A DNA stretch of 64,000 bases, taken from Neckera pumila. Lineage: Eukaryota > Streptophyta > Bryopsida > Hypnales > Neckeraceae. The notes below the pieces were generated by a model that saw nothing but the letters and a program-made list of their open reading frames with translations, did not search any database and was not told the DNA's origin. This document shows, piece by piece, positions 1 to 11,187 of the stretch; positions within the stretch are counted from its first letter, which is position 1; each line of letters begins with the position of its first letter. The stretch spans positions 498,501-562,500 of the forward strand of contig OZ018409.1 of the NCBI GenBank assembly GCA_963969595.1. The letters are read 5' to 3'. The position numbers and the translations under genes were made by a program.

Positions 1-1197
1 AACTCGCCATGTTGCTTCGTTGCGCCCAATGTATCAACGTGTAGATTTTGTTGAACAGATCATTGGAACACGAGAATTTCCCAATGGGCTCACAAATGGA
101 GTGCACAATCACATTCTCCAGAGACTCCACAATGGGGAATGGCTCCCCTGCTGCGGCGGGAATGCACTCCACCTGCAAGTAGCGAGAGGCGTGGTACCAG
201 AACTTGGGAAAGTAAGTCTCGCCTTCAGGGTTTCCCGCCAAAGTGTATTGCCAGTACGCATTGCCTCCCCCACAGGAAGTGCGATCCACCGTGCCGTCAT
301 CGTGAAGCAGCTCCGCGGGCATGATCCGCACCATGGCGCCTGGAGCGCCTTGCACTGTGAGGCGCGGCATCATGGACGCATTTTGGCCCAAATCATATAG
401 AAAGACGCATTTTTCCCCCAATTTCAGTTTCTTCACATTAGCCCCTTTCAGAGTCTCGATTTCGCGAATGGGAGGCGCAGCAACACTGTCGCCTCGAAGC
501 TTTCCACCAGGACCGTCCAAAACCACAGCAGCGACCCAGTTTGCATCGTTGTATCCTGGTGAGTCCCAGCCGCTTGCTTCGAGCCTAGCGTCGTAGTCTT
601 CGCCACCATAGATGTGCGACAATGTGATCGGCCCCGGACTGATCCGCCAATTTCCATCAGTGGCCACAATTTCCATTAACCCTACCACATACTCAAGACG
701 CAAATGCGCGATAGCTTTCAGTGGGCCAAAACTCCATGATGATTTCGTGAATCGGCCCGTCGGTCGCTCAACATTGTACATGCCGTTGCCGAGCAGCAAC
801 CCTACGGCGTGCTGACCGTGGCGTTGCAGCTGCGAGGTTACATCGTAGGTGTCGTACAGACAGGTTTTCTTGTAATTCGTCCATCCGGGAGTGAACAAAT
901 CCTCGCCCACTTTGGTGCCGTCGATAGTGAGCTCGTATTGACCCAAGCCGCACACACAAAGAGTTGCACGTCGAAGCTGGGGCTGAACTTCGAATTCTCG
1001 CCGCAACCTCATGCTTTGGTAGCTCTCCGCGTCCGATTTCTCTACCACGACGAAGCCGTCCGCGACTAAGCCAGATGTGGCTGCGCCTATCCATTGCGCG
1101 TTGTTCCAGTCCATTTCGTCGTGGAGCAGTGCCATCGTCCAACGAATCTTCAAACAATCATAAATGGTTGGGAAACAATTACCCCACAGTGATTCTC
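1..1197 (-). CDS. GH78 alpha-L-rhamnosidase, partial (runs off left edge)
   Basis: An uninterrupted minus-strand frame runs from about 1197 off the left end; from the ATG at 1135 it gives 378 codons. It resembles glycoside hydrolase family 78, which releases terminal L-rhamnose from glycosides and pectic or gellan-type polysaccharides. Seen: residues 10-17 DWNNAQWI, the usual lead-in; residues 58-100 with GLGQYELTIDGTKVG and TPGWTNYKK, the N-terminal carbohydrate-binding-like domain; LLLGNGMYN at 113-121; LYDLGQN at 246-252 with PRLTVQG, the concanavalin-like domain; LAGNPEGETYFPKFWYHASR near 299-318; then LFNKIYTLI at the start of the (alpha/alpha)6 barrel. The catalytic barrel lies outside the window. 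A possible acceptor (CTCGCAG) precedes 1197, so the ATG may be internal to an exon; no earlier exon was recognised up to 1500. The exon is GC-richer than its surroundings. The family is mostly bacterial and fungal, so ancient transfer is plausible but unproven. Confidence 0.86.
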
Positions 1198-2640
1198 CTG
1201 CGAGGGAGGCAACATAACGGAGACTGATCAGCGGGTTGCCACAAAATTATCCTTGCAAAGTCTATTGCATGTGATGAATTTGCCTTCAACGTCGTTCGGA
1301 ACACCGTGTGCATGATTTACTCTCTACTGAGTGAATTCCAAAGGCACCGACGAGGGTTTAGGATCTGACCTAGGACTCGGCTGATATCACAAGAGAAAAC
1401 CCAGCATTATCTGCGTCTATGGCATCAAATTCCTGCGACGGACGGTGTTCAGTTCCCCGAGTTCACACCTTAAATTGGACGGCTAATTCAACCTCCGGTC
1501 ACGCGCAAGTAGGTCACTCAAGGTGGCCGTTTTGTTGGTTTCGCATTCGTACTGCAGCAGCAGCACGCGACGTAGCTTGTTTGCTGGGAACAAAACTGTG
1601 TTACAGACACACATCATCAACACGGACTCCTTTGAAAATTGTCCACACAAACTACTCGATTTCACAACCAACACACACCGTCTAGCACATGATCAATCCC
1701 AGTACTTCCGAATGGATTACCCCAAGCGCCAACCCAACCCAACCCAACCACGTTCTCCTACGTACTGATCACAGCAGGCACGAAGAGACGAGAAGAGAAG
1801 TCGAGTCGTGGACTCGTGGTCCTCGGGAGAGCAGTCAACACGACACACGCTGCATTTACTCTCTCTGACTGTTATGTGAAATTTGCTACTCTTCCTGTAA
1901 TCCTGCGCATTGGAATCGGCAGACAGAGAGAGAAGAAGAGAGTCCGGCCACTGCTACTACTCCTCAACCTCCGAATGCTGCCAGGCCCCTAAATTGTGGA
2001 AAAGATGCCCACTATCACGGGCACATCACAGTCGCAATCCCCATTTTTACGCTACAAGGACATCGTGGTAGTCGGAAACATGGAGTTTCTGCCTCCTAAA
2101 ATAATAAGTTACGTTACCCACACACTGTACGCAACAGGCATCGAAAAAACCAACTTCGCAACAGACAACCACTGTGCAAAAAGAAAAACTTTTTTTTCTT
2201 AACAGACAACGAGAAAACCCACTTTGCTGAAAAAAGCAACTTTGCTTTGCAGCAGTCAACGATAAGAGCAACTTTGCTTTGCGATGTCAGTTCAGGACCT
2301 TCGATCACAAACTCAAACTTTGCCGTCAACGCCACGCCTCCGACTCATCACTCTCATCCATGGCCACCCAATGCGCTGATCCAGTCACTGAATTCCCAAT
2401 GCGCCAATCAGTCATGGCTGCAGCAATCCCATTATTTGGCCACAAGTCCTCACCTGCTTTCGTTTATTTTCAATTTTTCTCTTTTCATTCGGGTGCTTTC
2501 AAAGGTTTAGATGAGGCTACCAATTCTAATGAATTTTGCAAAAAAAATTCTGTTATTGAGGTAGCTACTTTAGAATTCACGGCAATTCACGGCAAATTTT
2601 GAACAACATTTTTATAAAATCTGGCTGAAGATTCACAACC
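1198..2640. other. Non-coding spacer upstream of the GH78 exon
   Basis: No convincing gene was found. Short open stretches on both strands lack recognisable motifs. It contains a short CCCAA-type tandem run near 1729-1757 and a purine-rich stretch at 1780-1950 (GAAGAGACGAGAAGAG-like), which could be promoter or 5' UTR of the rhamnosidase gene, but no specific element can be assigned. Confidence 0.4.
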
Positions 2641-2884
2641 TTAACCCTGAAAGGACGGATTGGTGACCGTGGAAACCATCCCTTTGAATACCATGGGAAT
2701 CATTGGCTTAAAAAAATGAAAAAGCACTTCTTGACAGTCAAACTATAGTAGAAGACCTTCCCTTTTCACAACAAAATTCTGAAGATGAATTGTTGCATGT
2801 CTATCCTAAGTTATAGTTGCATATATAGAAAGATTCTCTGTGATTCATCACACAAAATGTTTGTGGCATCATTTATGGGTTAAA
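2641..2884. mobile_element. TTAA-bounded MITE, family B copy 1
   Basis: A 244-bp unit starting TTAACCCTGAAAGGACGG and ending GGGTTAA, so both ends are TTAA followed by inverted CCC. The interior matches the next unit (2881-3111) and the stretches at 9914 and 10758: a CATTGTGGAAATCAT-like block, then GCTTAAAAAA, then AGGTCAAACTA, then TTCACACAAAATTCCAAAGATG. A TTAA target duplication with CCY termini is the hallmark of piggyBac-type elements; no transposase is encoded. Confidence 0.55.
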
Positions 2885-3111
2885 CGCCGGGCTAATTACT
2901 GTGGAAATCACCCCCTTTTGGTGTTGTGTGTGTGTAACATTATCTACTTTAAAAAAAAAAAAAGTACTCATTGGGAGGTCAAACTATTGTGCCAGATCTC
3001 TCCTTTTTGCACAAAATTCCAAGGATGGACAATTGCACTTGTGTCCTACATAGAAAGATTCTTTGCCATTTATCAACCAAACAACCGGCCGTGGCATTCT
3101 TTAAGGGTTAA
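2881..3111. mobile_element. TTAA-bounded MITE, family B copy 2 (shares TTAA with copy 1)
   Basis: A 231-bp second unit directly abuts copy 1 through the shared TTAA at 2881-2884 and ends TTAAGGGTTAA at 3101-3111. The reverse complement of its right end (TTAACCCTTAAAGAATGCC) parallels the left end of copy 1. The left end is decayed (TTAAACGCCGGGC). It contains an A13 run near 2951. Head-to-tail copies sharing a TTAA suggest insertion of one copy into the terminal TTAA of the other. Confidence 0.5.
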
Positions 3112-4255
3112 CATCTAGTTTGACCATAATATTTGTAGAAATCATTGTAGAGATATTTATCATTCCCACCAAAGCGTATTTGCTAGTCCTCAGTGATCAT
3201 CTCCAACGCTGATGAGTGGGAGGCACTCACACATACCGGACTTGTACGCCAAGATTCAAGATGCTTGCTAATTGCTCCACTAATTCAGTGATTTTATGAG
3301 TCAAGTACTCATGTAAAACCGTTATCAGTATCACGCATATGATTCCTGCAAGCAAACCCACTGAGGTAACTACACCTAAAATTGCACGGTTCCTAAAACC
3401 GCACACTGGATATTCTTGTCTAAAATGTACTCCCACTATTCATATGACTATGACATCTTGTGTCCTTTGGATGATCAACCAAGCTTTGGGCATATTGGAA
3501 AATGAATGATTTTTGTATGATTTTTTGTGTGTAACTTTATTGCTACTATATCCACATCATTGAAATAAGTTAAAGACATTTTAGTTGTTCTTTTAAATTT
3601 TGTAAGAAGTAGTTTATAAAAAAAATGGTGCACCATCAAGTGTTTTTTAATACTTTGAGCTTTTTTCCTTAAAACTTGATATTGACATTCAAACAATTCC
3701 TTTTGCATTTGAGCAAAATTATCAAAATGATGCTTCTAAAGTTAATGTTCTACTTCACTTTGTATTTTTGAATAATTCTTTAAAGTAATCATTTTAGTGA
3801 AGTTTGAAGTTGAAGATCAACAAATATGTTTTGAAATACGCAATGACACACTTCTTTGTACCAAAATGTTCTACACTATAATGTACTTCTATTCTAAAAG
3901 TTTTAGATTTTTTGAATAAGATTTGTATTTGACATGAATTTTCTGCAATTATTATTATTCTTCAAAAATTCATGGTAATTTGAAATTTTAACAAAAACAA
4001 ATGAAAATTTTATGCCTGAAAAATATCAGACATGTGATTTCATCTCAAAAAATAAAACCAAAAAATTTCATTTATAAATAGCAAAGAAATGGAAGATACA
4101 TAATGCGGGACTTTCACGTTTGATTACATAGTCATAGGCCCCATCCATTTGAGGTTAAGTTCCATTAGATGGAATTGGACAACTTCTACTTTGACTATCA
4201 ACATCCTCAACGCACTTAGCGTTAAATATTATAACATGAAAGCATAAAAAAGGTA
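3112..4255. other. AT-rich spacer
   Basis: No gene supported. Minus-strand open stretches at 3227-3436 and 3475-3708 are low-complexity AT-rich frames; the first encodes a hydrophobic stretch (GVVTSVGLLAGIICVILITV) but has no homology I recognise and no gene context. Confidence 0.35.
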
Positions 4256-5349
4256 TGTGTAACTCGCCACCCAATCATAGAAGAGAAATAAAGTAGGACC
4301 ATCTATAGTCGACCACTTAAGCAATTTTCATACAAATTGTGAATAATGAGGAAAATAGATTTTTTGCCGTACCGTGATTTTTGGAAGCCAAAAAAATGTC
4401 CGAACTAATAGCCAATATTTAGACTCTTCTAATTCCAATCATAAAATAACTACTTTTCCATTTGCTACTTCCTATTTTCTTATTCACTATTTTGGGACAT
4501 GCGTGATAACCTTGGTCCCAACTTTGAAAAGTAAAAAAAAATAAAAATAAAAATTTTGGTTGAAACCTATTCCAACCTTGGTTGAAAAGAGTTGCAGCCT
4601 ACAGGTTGGGTATAGCTCTCTGGTAAAGAATGGGTGTTCCTATCTTATCGATAAATATGCTCAATACATTTATTAGCGGTATAGCCTAGATTCCACGGTA
4701 GTCAAGCTACTATATCTCAATCATGGTATTTTGGCTACCAATGTCCTATGGTGCACTAGCTACCTCAAAGTTTATGTAAGCAAATTAAATTATTTTAAAT
4801 AATTCAATTCCATCACTCCCACTTAGCAAAGTGCCAATGATACATACTACATAGTCTATGTGCACCAAGTCAGTAACTTCTATTTACTTTGAACGTGGTT
4901 TCTTCAAATTAGTAACTTCTTCTTGGTCGCATTTATCAGATATGTCTTTATTATTTGAATCACTTGTTTCAAACAAATCCAATAAGTCTTTTTGTCTCTA
5001 AAGATCTAAAGACACTGCTTGCAATCATCAACTAAAATTTATAGCCATCATCATTCTTGATGCATGAGTGTAATTTCACCAAATCACATTAGCAAATCTA
5101 TCATAATAAGACAAGCAATTGTTGATTTGGTTTGAAATATAATATATCTTACCCATCTCTTAGCAAATTTATTAAATATGATTTTCTTATCTCTTCCTTT
5201 GAGATGGCTTGTCCTTTGTAATTCCCGTGATTTTTTTGCTTAGATTGCTAGTTCTTCTCATTATTACTATTTGAATGAGATTTATCTTATCATTTCCTTA
5301 AAGATGGATTATATTAGGTAATTCCCTTGATTATTTTTTTTGAATGGCT

Positions 5350-6145
5350 TGTCTTTTTTCCATCCCTAATTTGGACAATTTCCTTGTCTTTGCACTTCTT
5401 AGCTTTGGGGCCAAATTTTCCACTATTAAAGCACTTTCCTTTGGATCCACATGATTTCTCGAATTTTTATTTTTTAATCACCAAAGCCTTAGTTGTTTAT
5501 CACCACTCTCATCCTTCATTTTCTACACTTCTTGAAAGATCTTACCAATCCATATGTGCAATGACAATATTATTCATTGCCATTAATACTTGTGAAAAAT
5601 TCTCATAAACTGGATAGGCTATTCAAAAAAGCATTGGTTTTGTTTCCTTCTTCAAGAACCTAGATAAACCATTAATCAAGGATTTAAATTTAGCAATTGA
5701 TTGTGACATCCCATCACCTCCATTCATTTTGTAGGACCAAATTTCTCTTGATAAAATCCTCTATGCTTTGATCACCTATAAATGAAATTTAACTCCTATA
5801 TATGGTTCTTTAGAAGTTTTACAATTTGCTAAGTATGTGTTGAAGTGGTTCATCTTTGAGATAAAAAATAGCTGCAAAAAAATCATTGAAATCACGTTCC
5901 ACTCATATTGCTATGACAACATCGTTGGTACCACCATTGCTTTGTCATTATTGACTACAATTTCCCCACTCATTCCATTTGGGATTTTTCTTGGTGCATT
6001 CATTGATTAGAGTCCCACCAACTTGGTTTTAGATGTTCACCACTCACCAATTTCTAATGTCTTAATAGTTTTAGAAGATAATAGAAGACATTCTAAGCTT
6101 CCAAACAAGGAATTTTTCACCACCAAACATATCCATGATTTTAAG
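5350..6145 (-). pseudogene. Copia-type gag remnant (UBN2-like, zinc knuckle lost)
   Basis: Reading the minus strand from about 6145: an IMDIFGGEKFLAWKLRM-like start, which is the usual G-x-x-F/Y-x-x-W-K entry of copia gag proteins, then a mid-region whose homologue in the other copy reads FKSLINGLSRLDLFLKKEI. Near 5450-5395 the frame encodes KCFNSGKFGPKAKKCKD, a CX2CX4HX4C zinc knuckle in which the second Cys and the His are replaced by Ser and Pro. Multiple frameshifts and stops break the frame. The protein would have packaged element RNA; this copy cannot. Confidence 0.5.
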
Positions 6146-6300
6146 TCTAAAAGAAGGCTTAGCTACCATTGCCAAATAGAGTGCTAAAAATGCAATGATT
6201 CAACAATACATGCAGCCATATACATTGAGAGTTGAAGGAAAGAGTAAAAACAATGGATTTTACATATTATAAAACAAACTGATTGTATTTTTCTTCAATT

Positions 6301-7310
6301 TTAACCCCTAAAGGTTTTTGACTATGTTTTCACCAAAACCGCTCCAAAACTGCCATTTCTAATACAAGTACCAGAGTTTAGAAAAAATATTTTTAGACAT
6401 ATATAACCATAAGATCTTGTAGAGCGTTGGTTTGAGATTATGTGGAAAAGATTTCAGAACTTTTCGCCATGTAGATTGCAAGATATAAGTGTTTGAATTG
6501 AGAAAAAATTCAGAATTTTGGCCATGTAGATTGCAAGATATAAGTGTTTGAATTGAGAAAAATTTCAGAATTTTCCGCCATGTAGATTGCAAGATATTAA
6601 TTTTTGAGTTGTAAAAAATCCTTTTCTTGTCCGAGCAAAAAACAAGGCAGCTGCTCTACAAGGTCATACTTGTATGAAAGAATGTCCAAAATGGTGGTTA
6701 CTCTTTGGGATCATTTTTGAAGTCAAGTTGGCTATATGCTTGAAAACTTTCAAATCAAATAGTAAATAGAAAAAAGTAGAGAATGATTTAAAACACTAAA
6801 TTGTTAAGAATTTAATTATAGAATTGAAAAATGCCAATCCCAATGGTCATAATGTTTTAATAACCTATCCACAACCAATGTTTTTATTTTTTTTCAAAAA
6901 TATTGAAAATTGAGTTAAATAAAGCACTTCAAAGTTTATTTTAGAGTAGGAAATCCATAACTGCCCGCAAACAAGAACCCCTCATAATTTTCATCTCATA
7001 AATCAAAAGGGAATGATTCAAAGCTTTCCATGTATATATAAATCTAGAGAACCAATTTCAAATTTTTATTTTTCTTAAAAGTGATTTTTTAAGAATTTTT
7101 TGAGCTACCCACTGAGTACTGAAAATCACATATCATACAATAATTATTTAACTATGCAGTCAAAAGTTATGAAAATTGTTGGGCCTTAAAACTACTCCTC
7201 TAGAAAATGTTGTGTGAAAATTTCAAAGAAAAAAATTAAATTCCGCTCGCAGTGAGCTACTCAAAAATGCTATGTTCTCAAAAAAGCATGTTTAGGGCTT
7301 TAGGGATTAA
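6301..7310. mobile_element. TTAA-bounded non-autonomous element, family A copy 1 (nested)
   Basis: A 1,010-bp unit with left end TTAACCCCTAAAGG and right end CTTTAGGGATTAA. Its interior contains repeats of a CATGTAGATTGCAAGATATAA motif (three times between 6465 and 6600). Four other units in the window share the ends and parts of the interior (8609, 18931, 30397, 37410). No transposase reading frame. It is nested inside the copia-like element. Confidence 0.55.
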
Positions 7311-7990
7311 TAGTTATCTCAACCATATTCTACTCAAGTAAAAAACTTTGCTCTTTTGCCATGTAGAATGGCAAGGACATAAATGATGTACAAGTGTAAC
7401 TCATCATTCAACCATAGAAGAAAGATATTCAAAGATATGCTCAACTCAATTGTGTACCTTCATATGCCAAGCTACATAATATACTAACTAGATGTCTTTC
7501 AACATACCATAGAATTTATAGGGAGTCCACAAATGTATTATTTTTCCACTTACTGGTGGTGTGGCCTAGATTCCATGGTAGTTCATCTACAGGTTTATTA
7601 GTAAGCCAACAGTGTGCTAGTGTGGACCGTAATTCCAATTCAATTTTTTCACTTCAAGGGCCCTTAGATTTTCAAGACAAACGTGCAAGTTTGTCTCTTT
7701 TGAAGGGGATATAGTCTAGCTTCTAGTACCAATGGGATTTTTTTGGAACAATAATAGCCACAAGCATTTACAATACTAGTGCAAATCTAAAGGGATAGAG
7801 TCTCATAGGTTCAATACTATTGGAGAGTGCAAAATTTTGCTATAAAAAACATTATAGATATGCCATGGTGGTCTACCTTCTAATTTCCTATGGCATTATG
7901 GCTATCCAGAGTCCATAGTGACTTGGGTGAATTACATTATTGTAAATTATTCAATTCCAGTATCTAATCATATTGGTTTAGATAGATGCA

Positions 7991-8608
7991 CTTTTCCATC
8001 TTGATAACCATATACATTTGAATGAATTCTTTGGGTCCATTTCAAATTAAGAATCTACGGCTGTATATGATGTCTTATCACTTAGTTTTAAAGAAATAAT
8101 AAATTAAATCGGTTCCTACATTTATGGGATTGAAATGAATTATGCAAGGATATAATTTTGACTAGATTGGATCTAATGAGGGAATTAGGTTTATTTGCTA
8201 AAAAATACTATTAGCTTTTAATTGGTGTGGAATTAGAATTTGAAAGTATTACCATTAGAAGCACATCATGGATATTTTGATTTAGACTTTGAACTATTGA
8301 AATAAATCCTATTGAAAAAAAAAGGCAAAAATTATAGAGGCCTTTGCAAATCATGCCTAAAAAGGGAGAACAATTGATGCAAATGGCATGGAAACTTTGC
8401 CTATGGAGAATTTATGCATTTGTTGATTTATGAATTTTTAAGTTGTTTTATTGTTTCTACAAAATTAAAAATTTGACTTGTTGCAATAAACTTCAAATAG
8501 CCAACAATTTTAATGCATTTGAAATGAAAGAAATTGAGTTTAAATTGCCAATGACCAAAGAAATCTTACTCATTGAAACGATAAGCAAAATTAGAAATAG
8601 TGAAGGCT
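7991..8608. other. AT-rich spacer
   Basis: Nothing recognisable; no open frame above about 60 codons. Confidence 0.4.
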
Positions 8609-9516
8609 TTAACTCCTAAAAGACCATTTGTTCCTTTTAAGGACAATTTGGGCCTGAATAGGTTCCTACTGTTTTAATTTTTAGTGATAGTTTTTGAGAT
8701 TTTTGAAGGTTGTGTATTTTTGCAAGACCTTTGTGAATATATAATTTTATTTTAGTTGATGCCCGGGAGCAAAAGTTATGGCACAATAAGCAAAAATGGA
8801 GTTTGGCGGGCAGTACAAAAAAAATCTCAAAAAGTCAAAATAATTTTTTTTCAAATTTTTTTCTCAAATATTATATTTTTGTTTGCATGTCAAGCTTTAT
8901 TTCATCTAATTTGGACTAATAAGGAGAAAGTTATAGACAAACTTAGTTTTTTTTGAGCAATCTAAGCATTTTTATGAAAAAATAACTTGTAGAATTCATT
9001 TTTGATAGAAATTTTTAGAATTTAAAAAAAAAATTGTTACAAAAGGTTATATTTGGAAATATTGTGATTCAGCTTTATCAAAAATCTATTAACAATTTAG
9101 CATTTTTTTCAATCTTGAGCCCACCTTTGTTTAACAATTTTTTAATGAGTGAAAATGAAGTGCTTTTTTTCCTATTTTTTATGATAGATTCTCAACTCAA
9201 CCTATTTAACATACATAAGTAGAAAATCAAAATCAATAGTGCAAAAAATTGGAACTAAAAAGATTCAAAGCCAAAAAATCTAGTCAAGCAAGGTGCAAAA
9301 AAATTAGTTTTCTTCACTTCAAATGCATACATCTTACAATCTATATGGTCAAAGTTTCTGAAATTTCTTCCATGTATTCATATACAAGTCGAATATAAGA
9401 TCTTACGGTTGGATATGAAAAAAAAACAATTTTTAAAGTTCCTTTCTCTTTGCAATAGAAATGACAATTTTGAATGTTTTTTGATAAGAAAAGCACCTTG
9501 GTCCTTTAGGGGTTAA
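8609..9516. mobile_element. TTAA-bounded non-autonomous element, family A copy 2
   Basis: A 908-bp unit: left TTAACTCCTAAAAGACCA, right TGGTCCTTTAGGGGTTAA, an inverted repeat of about 18 bp including the TTAA. The interior matches 37410-38339 in the same orientation, for example GGGAGCAAAAGTTATGGCAC at 8765-8784 and 37567-37586. Short open frames at 8756 and 9034 are AT-rich chance frames with no transposase motifs. Confidence 0.6.
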
Positions 9517-9913
9517 GATTAGATGGCTTCAATTTTAGCACCTCTAGGTGATGCAATCCATCAAACAAGTTTGATCCTTCTAATGAGTACAATCAGGGGT
9601 GAATGTGAGATTGCTCACCTACCAATAGAGAAACAATACAAAAATTTGGCATTCACTAGCTTTGAACTTGAATGACTTGCATCTTATACAATTCTCATAT
9701 TAAAGTATTCATACCCATTATGAACCCCCAACCCGAAGTTGCATCCCTATCTGCATTTAGCCATTATTTTAGAGGCCAAGATGTTGAACAAATGTAGATG
9801 TTGAAATTGTGAGTTCTCTTATCTCTGTGTTTACAAATTCAAGCATCTCAGCACTGCATATCCCTGAACTCTTGATGTCTTTTAACATCCTAGAAAACAA
9901 GTTTATTTTTTTC
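9517..9913. other. Spacer
   Basis: No gene or repeat recognised in this 400-bp interval. Confidence 0.4.
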
Positions 9914-10085
9914 TTAACCCTAGATGGATGGGTTGGTCATTGTAAAAATCATCTTTTGGGGTACATTGTGAATCATTTGCTTAAAAAATCCAAGAGCACT
10001 AATTGGAGGTCAAACTACTGTACAAGAACTCCTCTTTTCACACAAAATTTCGAAGATGAACTATCTATAAGGATTCACTAGCATC
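9914..10085. mobile_element. TTAA MITE family B, copy 3 (right end unclear)
   Basis: Starts TTAACCCTAGATGGATGG and shares the family-B order: GGTCATTGTAAAAATCATC, GAATCATTTGCTTAAAAAA, GGAGGTCAAACTACTGTAC, TTCACACAAAATTTCGAAGA. No clean GGGTTAA right terminus is seen before 10100, so this copy is probably truncated. Confidence 0.42.
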
Positions 10086-10757
10086 TATTGGACACTTAGT
10101 GTCCGTAGTGTCCTTCTAGAATTAACAACATTAGCACATGTTTTGGATGGGAATAGTATGAGCTACACTTGTCTTTAGTCATTCCGCTTTGAAGCTTTGT
10201 GAATTGATCTTCTCTTACCTTTTAGTGTCTATTGAAGACCAAAGTATTTTATTGTTGGAGTACCCTCGAATAAGAGATTTTCAACGGTCTCAATGAGACA
10301 CTATTATCCTACAATGACATGGTTTCCTAGATTTTTGATGACATTGGTTCATGATTGGTTTACAACAACGTACCTTACCACCTTAACCCTTGAAAGACAA
10401 AGCCTATTTATAATATGTAATTTGTCCCAAATTTTCTTGCTTTATTTCCTCCCTTTTGTAACTAATTTTGAGTATGAACTGTTTTAATTTTTCTTCAAAA
10501 ATGAAATTTACATATCTTCTATTGTGAGGAGCTAGAAGTTGTCAAATACACTATAAGGCCATCTATGGCACACACACATCCATATTCATACAAAAATATA
10601 CAATACACCCATGATAAAAATTTTCAATAAGTAATAAGTGGAAAGAACAAGTGCACTAAGCACAAAAGATTGAATGCAAAAAAAATTCACTTGCATCCTA
10701 TACCAAGCTTCTATTGTTATCCCAAAGCCAATATTTGGCTCCTCAGATGTTCCAAAG

Positions 10758-11003
10758 TTAACTTTGAAATGCCGGGGGGCTGGTCATTGTGAAAATCATC
10801 CTTTGCCTTTGTGGTACTATGTGAATTATTTGCTTAAAAAACACCAAGAATCCTCATTCAGGAGGTTAAAATACTATGCAAAATCTTCCTTTTTTCACAC
10901 AAAATTCCAAAGATGAACATTTGCACTTCTTACATAGAAAACATTTTTTGTAATCCATCGGACACTGTCTACTAGATTGTTGCGTCATTACAAGTTTTAA
11001 GTG
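10758..11003. mobile_element. TTAA MITE family B, copy 4 (degenerate ends)
   Basis: Begins at TTAACTTTGAAATGCCGGGG and carries the same internal series as copies 1-3 (GGTCATTGTGAAAATCATCC, TTGCTTAAAAAACACCAAGA, TTCACACAAAATTCCAAAGA). The right end has decayed (GTTTTAAGTG near 10995). Confidence 0.42.
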
Positions 11004-11187
11004 ATTTGGACAAAGACACTACAATTGGACAAACAAACTATGGACAAAGAACAGCTTTAAGCACAAGCCAGCAAAAGCTCATGCCTTGAAGACAATTAGG
11101 ATACATGTGATTGTAACAAAAAGAACGTCAATCACAAAAAAGAAAAAGAAAAAAGAAGAGAGAACAGTTGCGTGTGTGAGAGTAGAG

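Larger units (their letters stand above)
4256..7990 (-). mobile_element. Decayed Ty1/copia-like retrotransposon, left copy
   Basis: Two diverged direct repeats flank a minus-strand gag remnant: about 4256-4860 and about 7396-7990 share GTGTAACTC, ATCATAGAAGA, CCTAGATTCCA, GGTAGT and AAATTATTCAATTCCA in the same order, as expected for old LTRs. The interior 5436-7790 is the reverse complement of 29926-32620. No integrase or reverse transcriptase was recognised, so this is a gag-only or internally deleted copy. A 1-kb TTAA element (6301-7310) sits between LTR and gag at the same site in both copies, so it was present before the copies diverged. LTR ends (TG...CA) cannot be fixed. Confidence 0.5.

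Noticed and set aside
768..1157. Minus-strand frame of 129 codons opposite the rhamnosidase
   Set aside because: It is an out-of-register shadow of the GH78 frame, which alone carries family motifs.
1..1197. Bacterial contamination explaining the rhamnosidase
   Set aside because: No other bacterial gene, ribosome-binding site or operon context is present and the flank is plant-like spacer; a left-end misjoin cannot be fully excluded.
4256..7990. Complete autonomous Ty1/copia element
   Set aside because: No integrase or reverse transcriptase motifs between the LTR-like repeats, and the zinc knuckle has lost key residues.
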